Shown: one piece after another, positions 9,101 through 17,815 of the stretch | How the letters are laid out: each line of letters opens with the position of its first letter | How positions within the stretch are numbered: the first letter of the stretch is position 1 | Assembly (NCBI GenBank): GCA_030637515.1 | Contig: DAOWGM010000078.1 | Span: 1 to 64,000 of the forward strand | Direction: 5' to 3' | Source of the DNA: Bacteroidales bacterium | GTDB lineage: Bacteria; Bacteroidota; Bacteroidia; Bacteroidales; UBA12077 | Length of the DNA: 64,000 nt | Notes under the pieces: model-generated | What the model saw: the letters and a program-made list of their open reading frames with translations, nothing else | Told to the model about the DNA's origin: nothing | Database searches by the model: none | Made by a program: the position numbers and the translations under genes

Positions 9101-9897
9101 TAAGATCTGTTTTACAACCATTACCATCGTTTGGAGGTTTATCTCATGAAAATGAAAAATCATATCAGGCAAGAACTGGTGAAAGGTTAAAGCATGGGCA
9201 AAGAGCTATTACTGTGTGGGATTATGAGCGTTTAATATTAGATGAATATAATAATATTGAAAAGGCGGTTTGTTTACCTAATATGACAGGAAATAGTCTT
9301 AATGCACCGGGAAATGTTCTTGTTGTAGTAAGCCCGTTTGCATCTACAGTTCTTAACTCAAAAGAGCCTAAAGTTAGTAGTGAGTTACTATTTGATATAA
9401 AATCGTTTATTCAAAAACACGCTTCGCCTTTTACAAAAATTGAAGTGCGAAATCCAAGTTATGAGAGAATAAGAATTATTTGTTCTGTTAAGTTTACCGG
9501 TTCACATAATCAAGGATATTATATTCAGAAGTTAAATGAGACTATAAATGAGTATCTAAAAGGCAATATAGGGAATTTAAGTTTAGGTCATCAAATGGAT
9601 AAGGTTATCTATTGTTCAGATGTAATTACATATTTACGCACATTGTCTTATGTTGAATATATTACTCGGTTTTCAATGGTGCAAGCTGCCAGAAACATTA
9701 CAGGTAACTATGTGCTTATTGACACGGCACAAGAAGGAGATAAAAAAGCAGGTTTAAAAGCAACAAAACCATGGTCAGTATTAATTCCTGCAGATCAGCA
9801 TCAATTTACGATCTTGTCTGATAAGAATGATGAAAACTCAGCACAAGCTGGTATTGATTCTCTGGAATTAGGCAATGATTTTATTATTAATAGGTAA
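6151..9897 (+). CDS. Large baseplate protein J-like (Afp11-like)
   Basis: This 1248-residue protein is the main baseplate wedge component, related to Afp11 and gp6. The diagnostic part is near residues 1005-1040: RTGERLKHGQRAITVWDYER followed by LILDEYNNIEKAVCLPN. This is the signature of the family where the wedge dimerises around the hub. The N-terminal half holds a long helical region and then a beta-rich part with repeated DVTLENS-like strands. C-terminal FTKIEVRNPSYERIRI and the SDVITYLRTLSYVEYI segment are also typical. No frameshift is seen. It is the longest gene of the locus and sits in the expected order after gp25. Confidence 0.93.
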   Translation: MDQKEKINYFNFTGCSQDERYSKALTPEYVKIDEHNFIDNLVYSLGLSKLINYYNFENKPDGDWSDFLTDEALILAAISFIKPAELEEKFKKYVNKSISFNNPAKKLKYLNECFNEIYSIALKVDKWFKNLKYVEDFQQTEVLFRNEISNIVETKLAGGLKKFKSFVMAASSKENINIQLDFDFDIFSFIWELDNVEPSDVIYQGKNIQDKVNTAAEALQDIFQLFYESVIYLKQKALYDLEDSLNKDNHFPEVALLLTFLKLFEHPQKNINQLTYKYLNYYYRNILQQKERSAINDKTYLKFVLDKEAIEAKVPKGAKFIAGTDNERNDVYYSVDEDVVINKVNLSRLMNLFVASKKLNIDGDFIERVNNIYSSEIPVINWSEKPALNKRMSYPTFGEDQEGRGDNDLTMNPASVGIAISSPALFLSEGKRELTIKLQLKKDSYKQLVTKLKNIGKELSCSFKEAVAKSLLDSLKILVTTSEGWFEVKSNIVTIEEKTHSLVVKFDFEPSHPAIVPVDKDLHNEKISSSSPLVKFIFNNDSYIYSYSLLTDAEIEQVVINTKVFEMKKLLLHNNVGAVDSNSPFYPFGPVPKPGSFLVIGNNEVFQKQLDNLKINLEWLEVPHEAHGFKEYYQDYKMGVDNASYEVSMSILKGGKWLPDLPEEKQKMKMFRSVDNPTGHVPTINAKVFHKTSFDNIKMDLIHQAPNYAAINEKPNYNSMSKRGFIKMELASPIYAFGHSVYPAIVSDITLENSKSGFLKGKTKKDLPKPAFTPQIRSMSLDYESTTSISVKENFQAGEGNSGSGEIFHLHPFGFSKIFPNKAEKNVFVAPSYNIQGELYMGLTDVKPPQVVSVLFEMLDEFNISSEEEPPVVEWAYLANNRWHVLKPSNILRDDTNNFLKTGIIVIDLPEAINKENTLLSDEYFWLKISVKENIEVASRNLSATSQVTTVTLVGNDKLYKSEYLDNPLPRYSIQRPVKSIKGIRSVLQPLPSFGGLSHENEKSYQARTGERLKHGQRAITVWDYERLILDEYNNIEKAVCLPNMTGNSLNAPGNVLVVVSPFASTVLNSKEPKVSSELLFDIKSFIQKHASPFTKIEVRNPSYERIRIICSVKFTGSHNQGYYIQKLNETINEYLKGNIGNLSLGHQMDKVIYCSDVITYLRTLSYVEYITRFSMVQAARNITGNYVLIDTAQEGDKKAGLKATKPWSVLIPADQHQFTILSDKNDENSAQAGIDSLELGNDFIINR

Positions 9898-9950
9898 GTG
9901 GTTATTAGAATTAAACAAAAGTATTAACAATTCATATTTTGTAATATAAG

Positions 9951-10697
9951 ATGCCAATACAAAACAGAAAAAGTTTAAAAGGATATTTTAAGAAAGGTCA
10001 ATTGCCTACCGAAGGGCATTTTCATGATCTTATTGATTCTTCAATAAATAAAGTTGATGACGGAATGTCAAAGACTATGGAAGATGGTTTGATGTTATCA
10101 CCAATAGGTGAATCAAGGAAGCTAATAAGTTTCTTTAAAAACATTGAAGATAAAAGTCCGGTATGGAAAGTTGAGGTCGATGAAAACAATGCAGATTTAG
10201 AAATTACCAACAAACTTGGCGATGTAATTGTAAATGTAAGCGAAGAAGGGAAGGTTGGTATAAACAATGAAAATCCGGAAGCAAATTTAGATGTGAATGG
10301 AGTTGTTGCAATGTCCGGAAGAGAAGGGAATGCATTTAAGGGAAAGATTCCTGCTGATGGGAAATGGCATAAAATTGTTACTGACCTGAATGGATGTCAA
10401 ATGTTTGAAGTTATTGCAGGTGTAGGAAAAAAGAAAACGGGTAAGTATGCTATGCTGCATGCTGTAGCAATGAGTGCTTTTGGTAAGTCGAAAAACAAAA
10501 TAAGCATGACACAAGGTCGCTATGGTGTTCGGGGAAATAATATGAAATTGAAATGGACAGGTGGCACATATAAATTTAATTTAGAATTGAAAACTCGTTA
10601 TAATTATGGCGAAGGGGTTGCAGTAAGTTACAATATTCAAAAGCTTTGGCAAGATACTTTTATGGATGATTGCGTTTTAGAGAAAGATGAAAAGTAA
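9951..10697 (+). CDS. Putative eCIS fibre / receptor-binding accessory protein
   Basis: This 248-residue protein lies between the Afp11- and Afp12-like genes. The N-terminus (RKSLKGYFKKGQLPTEGHFH) looks like a baseplate-attachment segment. The middle has the GKVGINNENPEANLDVNG motif, a common pre-shaft motif in trimeric tail fibres and adhesins. The C-terminal 130 residues are a glycine- and aromatic-rich beta domain (WKLKW-like GNNMKLKWTGGTYKFNLEL) suited to surface binding. I do not recognise an Afp13-type adenovirus-like shaft. A role in target recognition is inferred from the fibre motif and location; it could also be a baseplate decoration protein. Confidence 0.6.
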   Translation: MPIQNRKSLKGYFKKGQLPTEGHFHDLIDSSINKVDDGMSKTMEDGLMLSPIGESRKLISFFKNIEDKSPVWKVEVDENNADLEITNKLGDVIVNVSEEGKVGINNENPEANLDVNGVVAMSGREGNAFKGKIPADGKWHKIVTDLNGCQMFEVIAGVGKKKTGKYAMLHAVAMSAFGKSKNKISMTQGRYGVRGNNMKLKWTGGTYKFNLELKTRYNYGEGVAVSYNIQKLWQDTFMDDCVLEKDEK

Positions 10698-10721
10698 TTA
10701 ACCCTGAATTAAAAGAAATTT

Positions 10722-13583
10722 ATGAATCGACCAGAATATTTAGATAGGAATAAAGTTGTAGGACCTTCGTTAGACTTTAATACATTAAGGAAAGAAGGAA
10801 TTAAAATTGTTCAGGAACTTACAGGATCTTTTTGGACTGATTATAACGCTCACGATCCAGGAGTAACCATCCTTGAACAATTCTGTTATGCTTTAACTGA
10901 ACTATCATTTCGAACTGACTACGATATTGAACAACTGTTGTTTAGGGAGGGGAGAGCCGACTTGCCATTCTTTAAGCCAGAGGAGATATTAACCAACAAT
11001 CCGCTTTCAGTAAACGATTTTAGAAAACTCTTTCTCGATAATATAGTCGAAATTAAAAATATTTGGTTCGAAGCCGTTAAAGAACACGAAGCAGGATTTA
11101 ATGGTTTGTATAGAATTTTGGTAGATACTTCATTAATTTCAGCTTCTGCTAAAGAGGAAAAAGAAGTAATAGATAAAATTTATGAGATCTTTAGTGAAAA
11201 TAGAAATTTTTGCGAAGATATCTTTGAGGTTAAAATATTAGATCAGCTGCCCATAAAAATATGTGCCGATATTGAAACTGATGGTCTTAATGAATTAGGC
11301 CAAATCATGGCTAATATTTATTTTGCGGTAGAACAATTTGTAAATCCGGAAGTAAAATTCCATTCGCTTAGCGAACTTTTAGATATAAAAAAGAGCTACA
11401 GCGAAATTTTCGACGGACCCATGCTGAAACATGGTTTCATTTTAAGCGAAGAATTAATACCTCAACCTGAGACAATCGTAGTTTCAGATGTAGTTAAACT
11501 GATTATGCAAATAGATGGAGTTGTTAGTGTTAAAAACCTTCATCTCGAATTAAACGGGGAGAAAGCTTATAATCAGTTGGCAATACCTAATGGTAAAATG
11601 CCAAAATTTATTCATAACGATATTATAAAAGATGCAGAAAACCATTCAATAAAGTTTTATAAAGGAAATCTTGAATACAATGGTTTGAAAGTTAGCGCAT
11701 TCAGAAAATACTTAAATGAATTAGTTTCTGAACATAAAAAAGCATTTAGAATTCAGGAATCATCATTTGAAATCCCTGAGGTTCAGCAAGATTTAGATTT
11801 TGAAAGCTATTATTCAGTTCAGAATCACTTTCCAGCTATTTACGGAATAGGACAAGAAGGTTTAACAAATAAACCTACACTCAAAAGAAAAGCGCAAGCA
11901 AATCAACTGAAAGGTTATTTAATGCTTTTTGAACAATTTATGGCAAATTACTTTTCGCAATTAGCTCACTTTAAAGATTTGTTATCAATAAATAAAAAAC
12001 TGGATAATACTTATTTTTACCAACACCTTGATTCTGTGCCTAACTCAGAATTATTCTATGCAAATAAAAATACTCAAATTGAAGATGCATATTTAGATTT
12101 TGGAGATATTCCTCAAAATTATAAAGAGGGATTGGGATTGCTGAATAATTACTTTGATGATTTTGCCGATCGAAAAAACAGAATGCTTGATTTCCTTCTC
12201 GCACTGCATGGTGAATCGTACACAAAATATTCAATAAGTCAGTTTAACTATTATTATACCGAGGAAGAATTTAAACGATTCCAGATAAAATGCAAATCTG
12301 CTTTACTACAACAATTAGCGAATATTAATTATAACCGGGCAACAGGTCTCGATTATTATAATAATAACGAATCAAAACTTACCGGACTGGAGAAAAAACT
12401 AAATGTTATTTTAGGTTTGGGCTTAGATGAAAATAAGCAAGGTAAAATATCAATAAGTAAAAAGAAATCTATTTTCAATATACTTAATAAGTATAAAATC
12501 AAGCTTTTAACTTCTGGTTCTTCTTCGGCTTCAATGGAAAAATGGAACGAGGCATGTAAAGTAGAAAATATTGGACATACTCAGGAAACCATTGAGAAAC
12601 AATTTGACCTAATAGATGATGAAGATTTAAAAGATTTAAACAAGCCGGATCAAGATAAACTACTTGAAAAATTAATACCTTTTAAGATTAAGTATCTAAC
12701 TACAGACTTTTTAGTATCAGGTATTGATTTGTTGAATTATAAAGTAGGTAAAATAAAAGGAGCTAAAAAGGGATTTGCTTTAGTTCATAAAGATAATGAT
12801 GCCTCAGATTGGAAAATTGTGGGAGAATTTAAATCAGAAAAAGAATTATTGCAGGGTTTTGTATTATTGAAAGACTTGCTTATAATGATTAATACAGAAA
12901 CCGAAGGTTTCCACATGATAGAGCATATTTTACTACGTCCAAAACAAGACGAAAAGAAATATGGTATTTATATTAAGGATGAGAATGGTCAATATATTTT
13001 AAAAAGCAAGAATCAATATTCAATAGATGAACGAAAGGAGATTCTTAATACAATAGAATCAAATATCAATGTTTATGATAATTTCTCTGTAGAAGCAGAT
13101 GAAAACAGAAACATGAACATAGTATTTAAAATACCAAAAACAGATATTAGCTTTACAAGTACGCAGCCTGATATTTCGGTAGAAAATTCGCATTCTCAAA
13201 TGGAAAGCTTGTATAGATATTTATCTGACAAGAATGGAATTGTTTCTTTCGAAGAAAAAACAGGATTTTATATTCAGTATAATGAAGACGAAACAGATAT
13301 CCCTGAAAATTACTTTACTTATAAAATAAGTCTTGTATTTCCATCTTGGACAGCACGTTTTAATAATCAAGAGTTTAGATCAATCGTAAAAGATTTGGTT
13401 TGGGAACAGAAGCCAGCCACGGTTTATGCAGATATGCATTGGTTGTCGCCAAACGAAATGAAGGATTTTGAAAAATTACATAAAAAATGGCAATCAAAAC
13501 GAGACAAACAATTAAGTGAAGATGATTTTTCAAATGTTGTTGGAAGTTCTGATTTAGCCAATTTCCTTTATAAAAAAGCATAA
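10722..13583 (+). CDS. Baseplate wedge protein (Afp12-like)
   Basis: This 953-residue protein matches the Afp12/gp7-like wedge subunits. The clearest sign is near residues 38-65: SFWTDYNAHDPGVTILEQFC followed by YALTELSFRTDYDIEQLL. The WTDY...HDPGVTILE block is seen in this family across eCIS loci. Later parts are long and mixed alpha/beta, including YLMLFEQFMANYFSQLAHFK and FHMIEHILLRPK, also typical of the large Bacteroidota versions. It starts 24 bases after the fibre gene and is followed 32 bases later by the tape-measure gene. In databases such proteins sometimes carry wrong enzyme names; no catalytic motif is visible here. Confidence 0.88.
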   Translation: MNRPEYLDRNKVVGPSLDFNTLRKEGIKIVQELTGSFWTDYNAHDPGVTILEQFCYALTELSFRTDYDIEQLLFREGRADLPFFKPEEILTNNPLSVNDFRKLFLDNIVEIKNIWFEAVKEHEAGFNGLYRILVDTSLISASAKEEKEVIDKIYEIFSENRNFCEDIFEVKILDQLPIKICADIETDGLNELGQIMANIYFAVEQFVNPEVKFHSLSELLDIKKSYSEIFDGPMLKHGFILSEELIPQPETIVVSDVVKLIMQIDGVVSVKNLHLELNGEKAYNQLAIPNGKMPKFIHNDIIKDAENHSIKFYKGNLEYNGLKVSAFRKYLNELVSEHKKAFRIQESSFEIPEVQQDLDFESYYSVQNHFPAIYGIGQEGLTNKPTLKRKAQANQLKGYLMLFEQFMANYFSQLAHFKDLLSINKKLDNTYFYQHLDSVPNSELFYANKNTQIEDAYLDFGDIPQNYKEGLGLLNNYFDDFADRKNRMLDFLLALHGESYTKYSISQFNYYYTEEEFKRFQIKCKSALLQQLANINYNRATGLDYYNNNESKLTGLEKKLNVILGLGLDENKQGKISISKKKSIFNILNKYKIKLLTSGSSSASMEKWNEACKVENIGHTQETIEKQFDLIDDEDLKDLNKPDQDKLLEKLIPFKIKYLTTDFLVSGIDLLNYKVGKIKGAKKGFALVHKDNDASDWKIVGEFKSEKELLQGFVLLKDLLIMINTETEGFHMIEHILLRPKQDEKKYGIYIKDENGQYILKSKNQYSIDERKEILNTIESNINVYDNFSVEADENRNMNIVFKIPKTDISFTSTQPDISVENSHSQMESLYRYLSDKNGIVSFEEKTGFYIQYNEDETDIPENYFTYKISLVFPSWTARFNNQEFRSIVKDLVWEQKPATVYADMHWLSPNEMKDFEKLHKKWQSKRDKQLSEDDFSNVVGSSDLANFLYKKA

Positions 13584-13615
13584 AAAGATTTATTTACTGC
13601 TGAACATGTAAGTGT

Positions 13616-16351
13616 ATGAAATTAAATAAAAAAGCACATTCTGTAAAGCAGTTTTCAATACAAGTAGAATATCCCGAATTTAAAACTGCAAAAGAAGCAC
13701 AAGAGAAAATTCTGTATGTTGCAAAGAATAAATTGGCAAAATTGCTTGAGGACGCTTGTAACAGATATGGTTCTGATTTACTGGTGAAAATAAAGAATCT
13801 TACTCTTGATTTGGGCGATATTACAGCTTCAGAATTAGATAGGCAGTTACCACACTTATTCGAAAAGAAAATTAATCAGGTTCTGTCAGGATTTAAAAGT
13901 AATATATACTCTGTTAAAGAGCTTAAAGGAGTTGAGGTAATTGATCAGGACGAGCAAATTCTGATTTACTTTACATATTACCTTAAATATGGAACAATTC
14001 CTTGGTATTTACAGGATGTAATTGGGGAATATACTTTTAGTGAGGTATTTGCATATCTGATTGAAAGAAACGATGATTCTTTTAAAACTGAGTTTTATAA
14101 TCTTTTAGAATATTCTGCCGCAAGAAGAAGGCTTGCCCGTTATTTTGATTCAGGTGAAATTATGCAGGTTTATAAGAAAAGCTTGCCTGACTCATTGTAT
14201 AATAATATTTCTGTTCTGTATAAAGAGATAAATAAGATTGTATTTGCAAGTAATAATATCGAAAGTGCACATAAGGATTATTTAAAAATGTATCTAAAAG
14301 AATTTCTGCTTATTATTGCCGCAGGATTTAAAAGATCTGATCAGTCCTATTCTTTAGAAGCCATAACAAAGAGATACATTGATTATATTTCTTATGAGAA
14401 AAATATTTCACCTGAAAAGTGGCTTCCATCAGTATTTTTAAGTTATAGTAAAACAGCTCAGGCAGAGCCAGAGAAAGAGACTATTTTTCACGCATTGCAG
14501 GATTCTTACATAGAATATTTATCCGATGAGAAAATTGAACTAACTATTTCTGAATCAGAGAAACCGGTCAGTAAAAAACAATTTCATGACTGGTTAAAAG
14601 AAAAACAACCTGTAACGGTTAAAGCTCTAACAAAATCAATTGAAGATATAATAAGGCAAATTGGGAAACGCTTTCCATCTGTTCAGAAATCAAAACTGGA
14701 GCAAGTTGTTTGGCAGCTTACTTATGATATTATTCCTGAAGTATTAATAGATACTGGTAATGTGAGCAAATGGGTATATGCAATTAGTCAAAAGGCAGAT
14801 GAAATGTTTGGTATATCAGACAGTGTTCTTGAAGAAGATAAAACACAGCAAAAGATAAGTGAAAAAAAGGGAGAGTTTAAGGAATTTGATATATCAATTG
14901 CCAGAGATTACATAAGTTTATTCATTAAAAGTAGTTTGGTTCCTTTTAAGAAATTATTTTCTGATCCTGCAAAAGAACTGAAAACCTTATTCTCAAAATA
15001 CATGCAGGAAGCAGAAGCTAAAGCATTCATTAAAGAACAGGTTGAAGATGATAACCTAATAGTTTTATGGTGGGTAAAAGAAACTTTTGGAGATCAATTC
15101 CTAACCGATTTTGAAAAGATTCTCAGAGAAGGAAGGCAAGATGTTTTTCCAAAAGAAATAGAATACGGACATTTATTGCTGGTAAGTTTTATCAGAAAAG
15201 GAGTTTTTCCTTGGGCGGAGCTTGCCGATAAAGGACATGGAAGTCTTCTTGAAACAATAGAACATTTTTTTAGGCCGGAGCATAGAGCAAAATTAACTAA
15301 AGTGTTATTAGACGAAGATTTTTATAAGAAAAAATCTGTTATGGAAAAAGTCTTTGAAACGCTACCGGTTAATTTGGGTAAAGAATTATTAAAAATAAGA
15401 AAGGAGTTAGTTCGTACAGGAGCACTTTCTCTAAAAGATCAGGAAATAGATAAAGAAACAAAAGACGATATTTCAAAAAAGGAAGCAGAACAACAAAAGA
15501 AATTGTCGGGAAGGTTTGTCGATGGACTTGTAAATCAGATTATAGAATTTAGCACAAAAAAAGCACCTTTAAACCTTTCGCAGAAAGAACAAGCAAGTTT
15601 AATTTTTAGCGAAATCTTAAAGTCTGCAAAAAAATCCTTTTACGAAACGGCAGCCATGATCGTTAGTCTCGATAAAAAAATAATAGATGCTATAATGCTT
15701 GTTTTTGATAACAAGCAAAAGGATTATATAAAGAAATTAGTGCAAAATTACAGAAGCCGGTTTGTTAGTATTGCAGATGAAATAAAGGAAAGTGAGAAAA
15801 GAGAAGAACAATTAATGTCAATGGACGGTGAAGCCGGCGAAACATTATATATAAATAATGCAGGAATAGTGTTGCTAAATGTTTATGCAAAAAGACTTTT
15901 CGACCGTTTTGAACTCTTAGATAAAAAAGAATTTAAATCAGACGAAGCTCGGGAAAAGGCGGTTTATATACTTCAATATTTGGTATCAAAAGATGATCAA
16001 CCCGAAGAACACGAATTATTGTTAAATAAAGTACTTGTCGGAATGCCTTTAACTGTTCCTTTAAAATTTGATATAAAAATCACTGACGAGGAAAAAGAAA
16101 TATGCGATGGTCTTCTTGATGCGGTGATTAAGAATTGGACTGTTTTAAAAAATACCAGCCGCGATGGATTAAGAACATCTTTTTTATTGCGCAACGGAAG
16201 CTTAAAAAAGGAAGAAACAGCATGGAATTTGCGTGTTGAGAAGAAAGCCTATGACATTTTATTGAATAAATTGCCATGGGGTTATACCATGATACATTTT
16301 CCATGGATGGAAATCCCATTACTAACTGAATGGGAAGATCAGAAAACTTAA
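13616..16351 (+). CDS. CIS tape-measure protein (Afp14-like)
   Basis: This 911-residue protein belongs to the contractile injection system tape-measure family, which sets tube length and fills the lumen before firing. The N-terminal signature is HSVKQFSIQVEYPEF, then a helical segment and KIKNLTLDLGDI. The next repeated motif is YFTYYLKYGTIPWY, with further copies LLLVSFIRKGVFPWAE. The C-terminal signature is AGIVLLNVYAKRLFDRFELL, then AVYILQYLVSK and LLLNKVLVGMPLTVPL. The coiled, Lys/Glu-rich middle (residues about 600-720) is expected. It is the last structural gene on this strand. The gene order agrees with afp14. Confidence 0.93.
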   Translation: MKLNKKAHSVKQFSIQVEYPEFKTAKEAQEKILYVAKNKLAKLLEDACNRYGSDLLVKIKNLTLDLGDITASELDRQLPHLFEKKINQVLSGFKSNIYSVKELKGVEVIDQDEQILIYFTYYLKYGTIPWYLQDVIGEYTFSEVFAYLIERNDDSFKTEFYNLLEYSAARRRLARYFDSGEIMQVYKKSLPDSLYNNISVLYKEINKIVFASNNIESAHKDYLKMYLKEFLLIIAAGFKRSDQSYSLEAITKRYIDYISYEKNISPEKWLPSVFLSYSKTAQAEPEKETIFHALQDSYIEYLSDEKIELTISESEKPVSKKQFHDWLKEKQPVTVKALTKSIEDIIRQIGKRFPSVQKSKLEQVVWQLTYDIIPEVLIDTGNVSKWVYAISQKADEMFGISDSVLEEDKTQQKISEKKGEFKEFDISIARDYISLFIKSSLVPFKKLFSDPAKELKTLFSKYMQEAEAKAFIKEQVEDDNLIVLWWVKETFGDQFLTDFEKILREGRQDVFPKEIEYGHLLLVSFIRKGVFPWAELADKGHGSLLETIEHFFRPEHRAKLTKVLLDEDFYKKKSVMEKVFETLPVNLGKELLKIRKELVRTGALSLKDQEIDKETKDDISKKEAEQQKKLSGRFVDGLVNQIIEFSTKKAPLNLSQKEQASLIFSEILKSAKKSFYETAAMIVSLDKKIIDAIMLVFDNKQKDYIKKLVQNYRSRFVSIADEIKESEKREEQLMSMDGEAGETLYINNAGIVLLNVYAKRLFDRFELLDKKEFKSDEAREKAVYILQYLVSKDDQPEEHELLLNKVLVGMPLTVPLKFDIKITDEEKEICDGLLDAVIKNWTVLKNTSRDGLRTSFLLRNGSLKKEETAWNLRVEKKAYDILLNKLPWGYTMIHFPWMEIPLLTEWEDQKT

Positions 16352-16431
16352 AACATAAAAAAATAGCTAAATACCGATTGATGATAATTTTAAATATTAA
16401 TGTAATTTTACATCTCAAAAATTTGAAACAC

Positions 16432-17628
16432 ATGAACCGAATACTGATTAAACTGATTATTGCTACACTTCCATTTTTAGCAATTTCATGCAACGAAATA
16501 ACTGTTGACAATCCAAAAAGCTTAGATTATTTCATGAAATTTTACGGAAATTATCATAACGATAATTTGTATGATATTAGCATTACACAAAATGAAGAAA
16601 TTGTTTTAGCTGGTTATCGTAATGTTAACGAAGCACAGGAGGAAGCATGGATTATTAAAACCGGAGTAGACGGAATGGTTGAATGGGAAAAAGCATACTC
16701 AGGAATTAACAATTTCAGAGCTTATGGTTTATTGGTTAATGAAAATATATATTTTGCCGGTTACGAAAAAATAGATACTTCAACAACACAGAAAGGGTTT
16801 CTGTGTCAATACAATATGGAAGGAAATGTTATTGATTCTGTACCTTTTAATATTATTGCTGATGAAGTAAAAGACATCAAGTTCCTGACAAATAATACCA
16901 ACATTAGATTTGTTGTTCATATAGCAAAAGACAATAGTGATGAGATTCATATTTATGAAGTAACTGCAAGTAATGATGTTAATTTGATTTCCAAAAATCA
17001 ATTGTATAGCACCATAGACGGAAGTGTGTATTACTACGAGCAAGAAAATGGTGATCTATTTCTTACCGGAAGCATAAAAGAAGTTGATGATGATCAGTAT
17101 TCTGACATTATGGTATCTCATATTGTTGATGATAATATTGTTTGGTCGTACAGTTATGGTGATGCCGGAGAAACAGAAAAATCTTCAGGAATTATTCTTT
17201 TGAATGATATGTTGTATGTTGCAGTAACCGAAGTTCTCGATCCTGTTGCTGATGAAGGTGAAGTATATATTATGCAATTAAATAACATTGGCTTAAATGA
17301 AGAAAAATTGAATGTTGCTCTTTCAGGAAACAACACATCATATAGTATGATTGTAAACGGAGATGAGGAGTTTGTCTTTGTTGGAGAAAGAAAAATAGAT
17401 GACCAGAATTCAAAAGTATTTATGGCAAGAACTTCAATAGCCGGCGAGGTTTTATCTGAAAATGAATATGGTAATAAAGGATTATGTCGAGGACGATTTG
17501 TTATTAATCTGCCGGGAGAAAATAAAGGATTTATTATTGCCGGAAATATGTCAACATCCGGAGTAAATCACGATGCCAAAGATATTTTAGTAATAAAAGC
17601 CAATGAAACAGGCGAGTGGATTTACTAA
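16432..17628 (+). CDS. Lipoprotein with propeller-like repeats, unknown function
   Basis: I start this gene at ATG 16432, giving 398 residues, because that start yields a clean SPII signal (MNRILIKLIIATLPFLAISC) with Cys20 as the lipid site; the longer frame back to 16330 would overlap the tape-measure gene and bury the signal. The mature protein has repeated blocks such as NEEIVLAGYRN, GLLVNENIYFAGYEK and EFVFVGERK, a delta-60/PQQ-like beta-propeller pattern. It lies between the tape-measure gene and the convergent AAA+ gene. A surface lipoprotein in an eCIS operon could help anchoring or release of particles, but that is speculation. Confidence 0.75.
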   Translation: MNRILIKLIIATLPFLAISCNEITVDNPKSLDYFMKFYGNYHNDNLYDISITQNEEIVLAGYRNVNEAQEEAWIIKTGVDGMVEWEKAYSGINNFRAYGLLVNENIYFAGYEKIDTSTTQKGFLCQYNMEGNVIDSVPFNIIADEVKDIKFLTNNTNIRFVVHIAKDNSDEIHIYEVTASNDVNLISKNQLYSTIDGSVYYYEQENGDLFLTGSIKEVDDDQYSDIMVSHIVDDNIVWSYSYGDAGETEKSSGIILLNDMLYVAVTEVLDPVADEGEVYIMQLNNIGLNEEKLNVALSGNNTSYSMIVNGDEEFVFVGERKIDDQNSKVFMARTSIAGEVLSENEYGNKGLCRGRFVINLPGENKGFIIAGNMSTSGVNHDAKDILVIKANETGEWIY

Positions 17629-17815
17629 ATCAATAAATATTATTCTTGCATAATTTGAGTTTTTCTAAATCCACATCTGAGAAATACTTATCATTTGAGA
17701 AAGCTAAATGCCAAAAGCAAATAGCTAATGACTAAAAGCTTTTATCAAAAAGCGGTTAAGTTTCTTTTTTTAGTTGAAAAGCAAATAAGTTATTGATTCT
17801 GTTTGTCAGAAGTAA

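Noticed and set aside
16330-16431. Long start for the propeller lipoprotein
   Set aside because: It overlaps the tape-measure gene and puts 34 residues before a clean lipoprotein signal.
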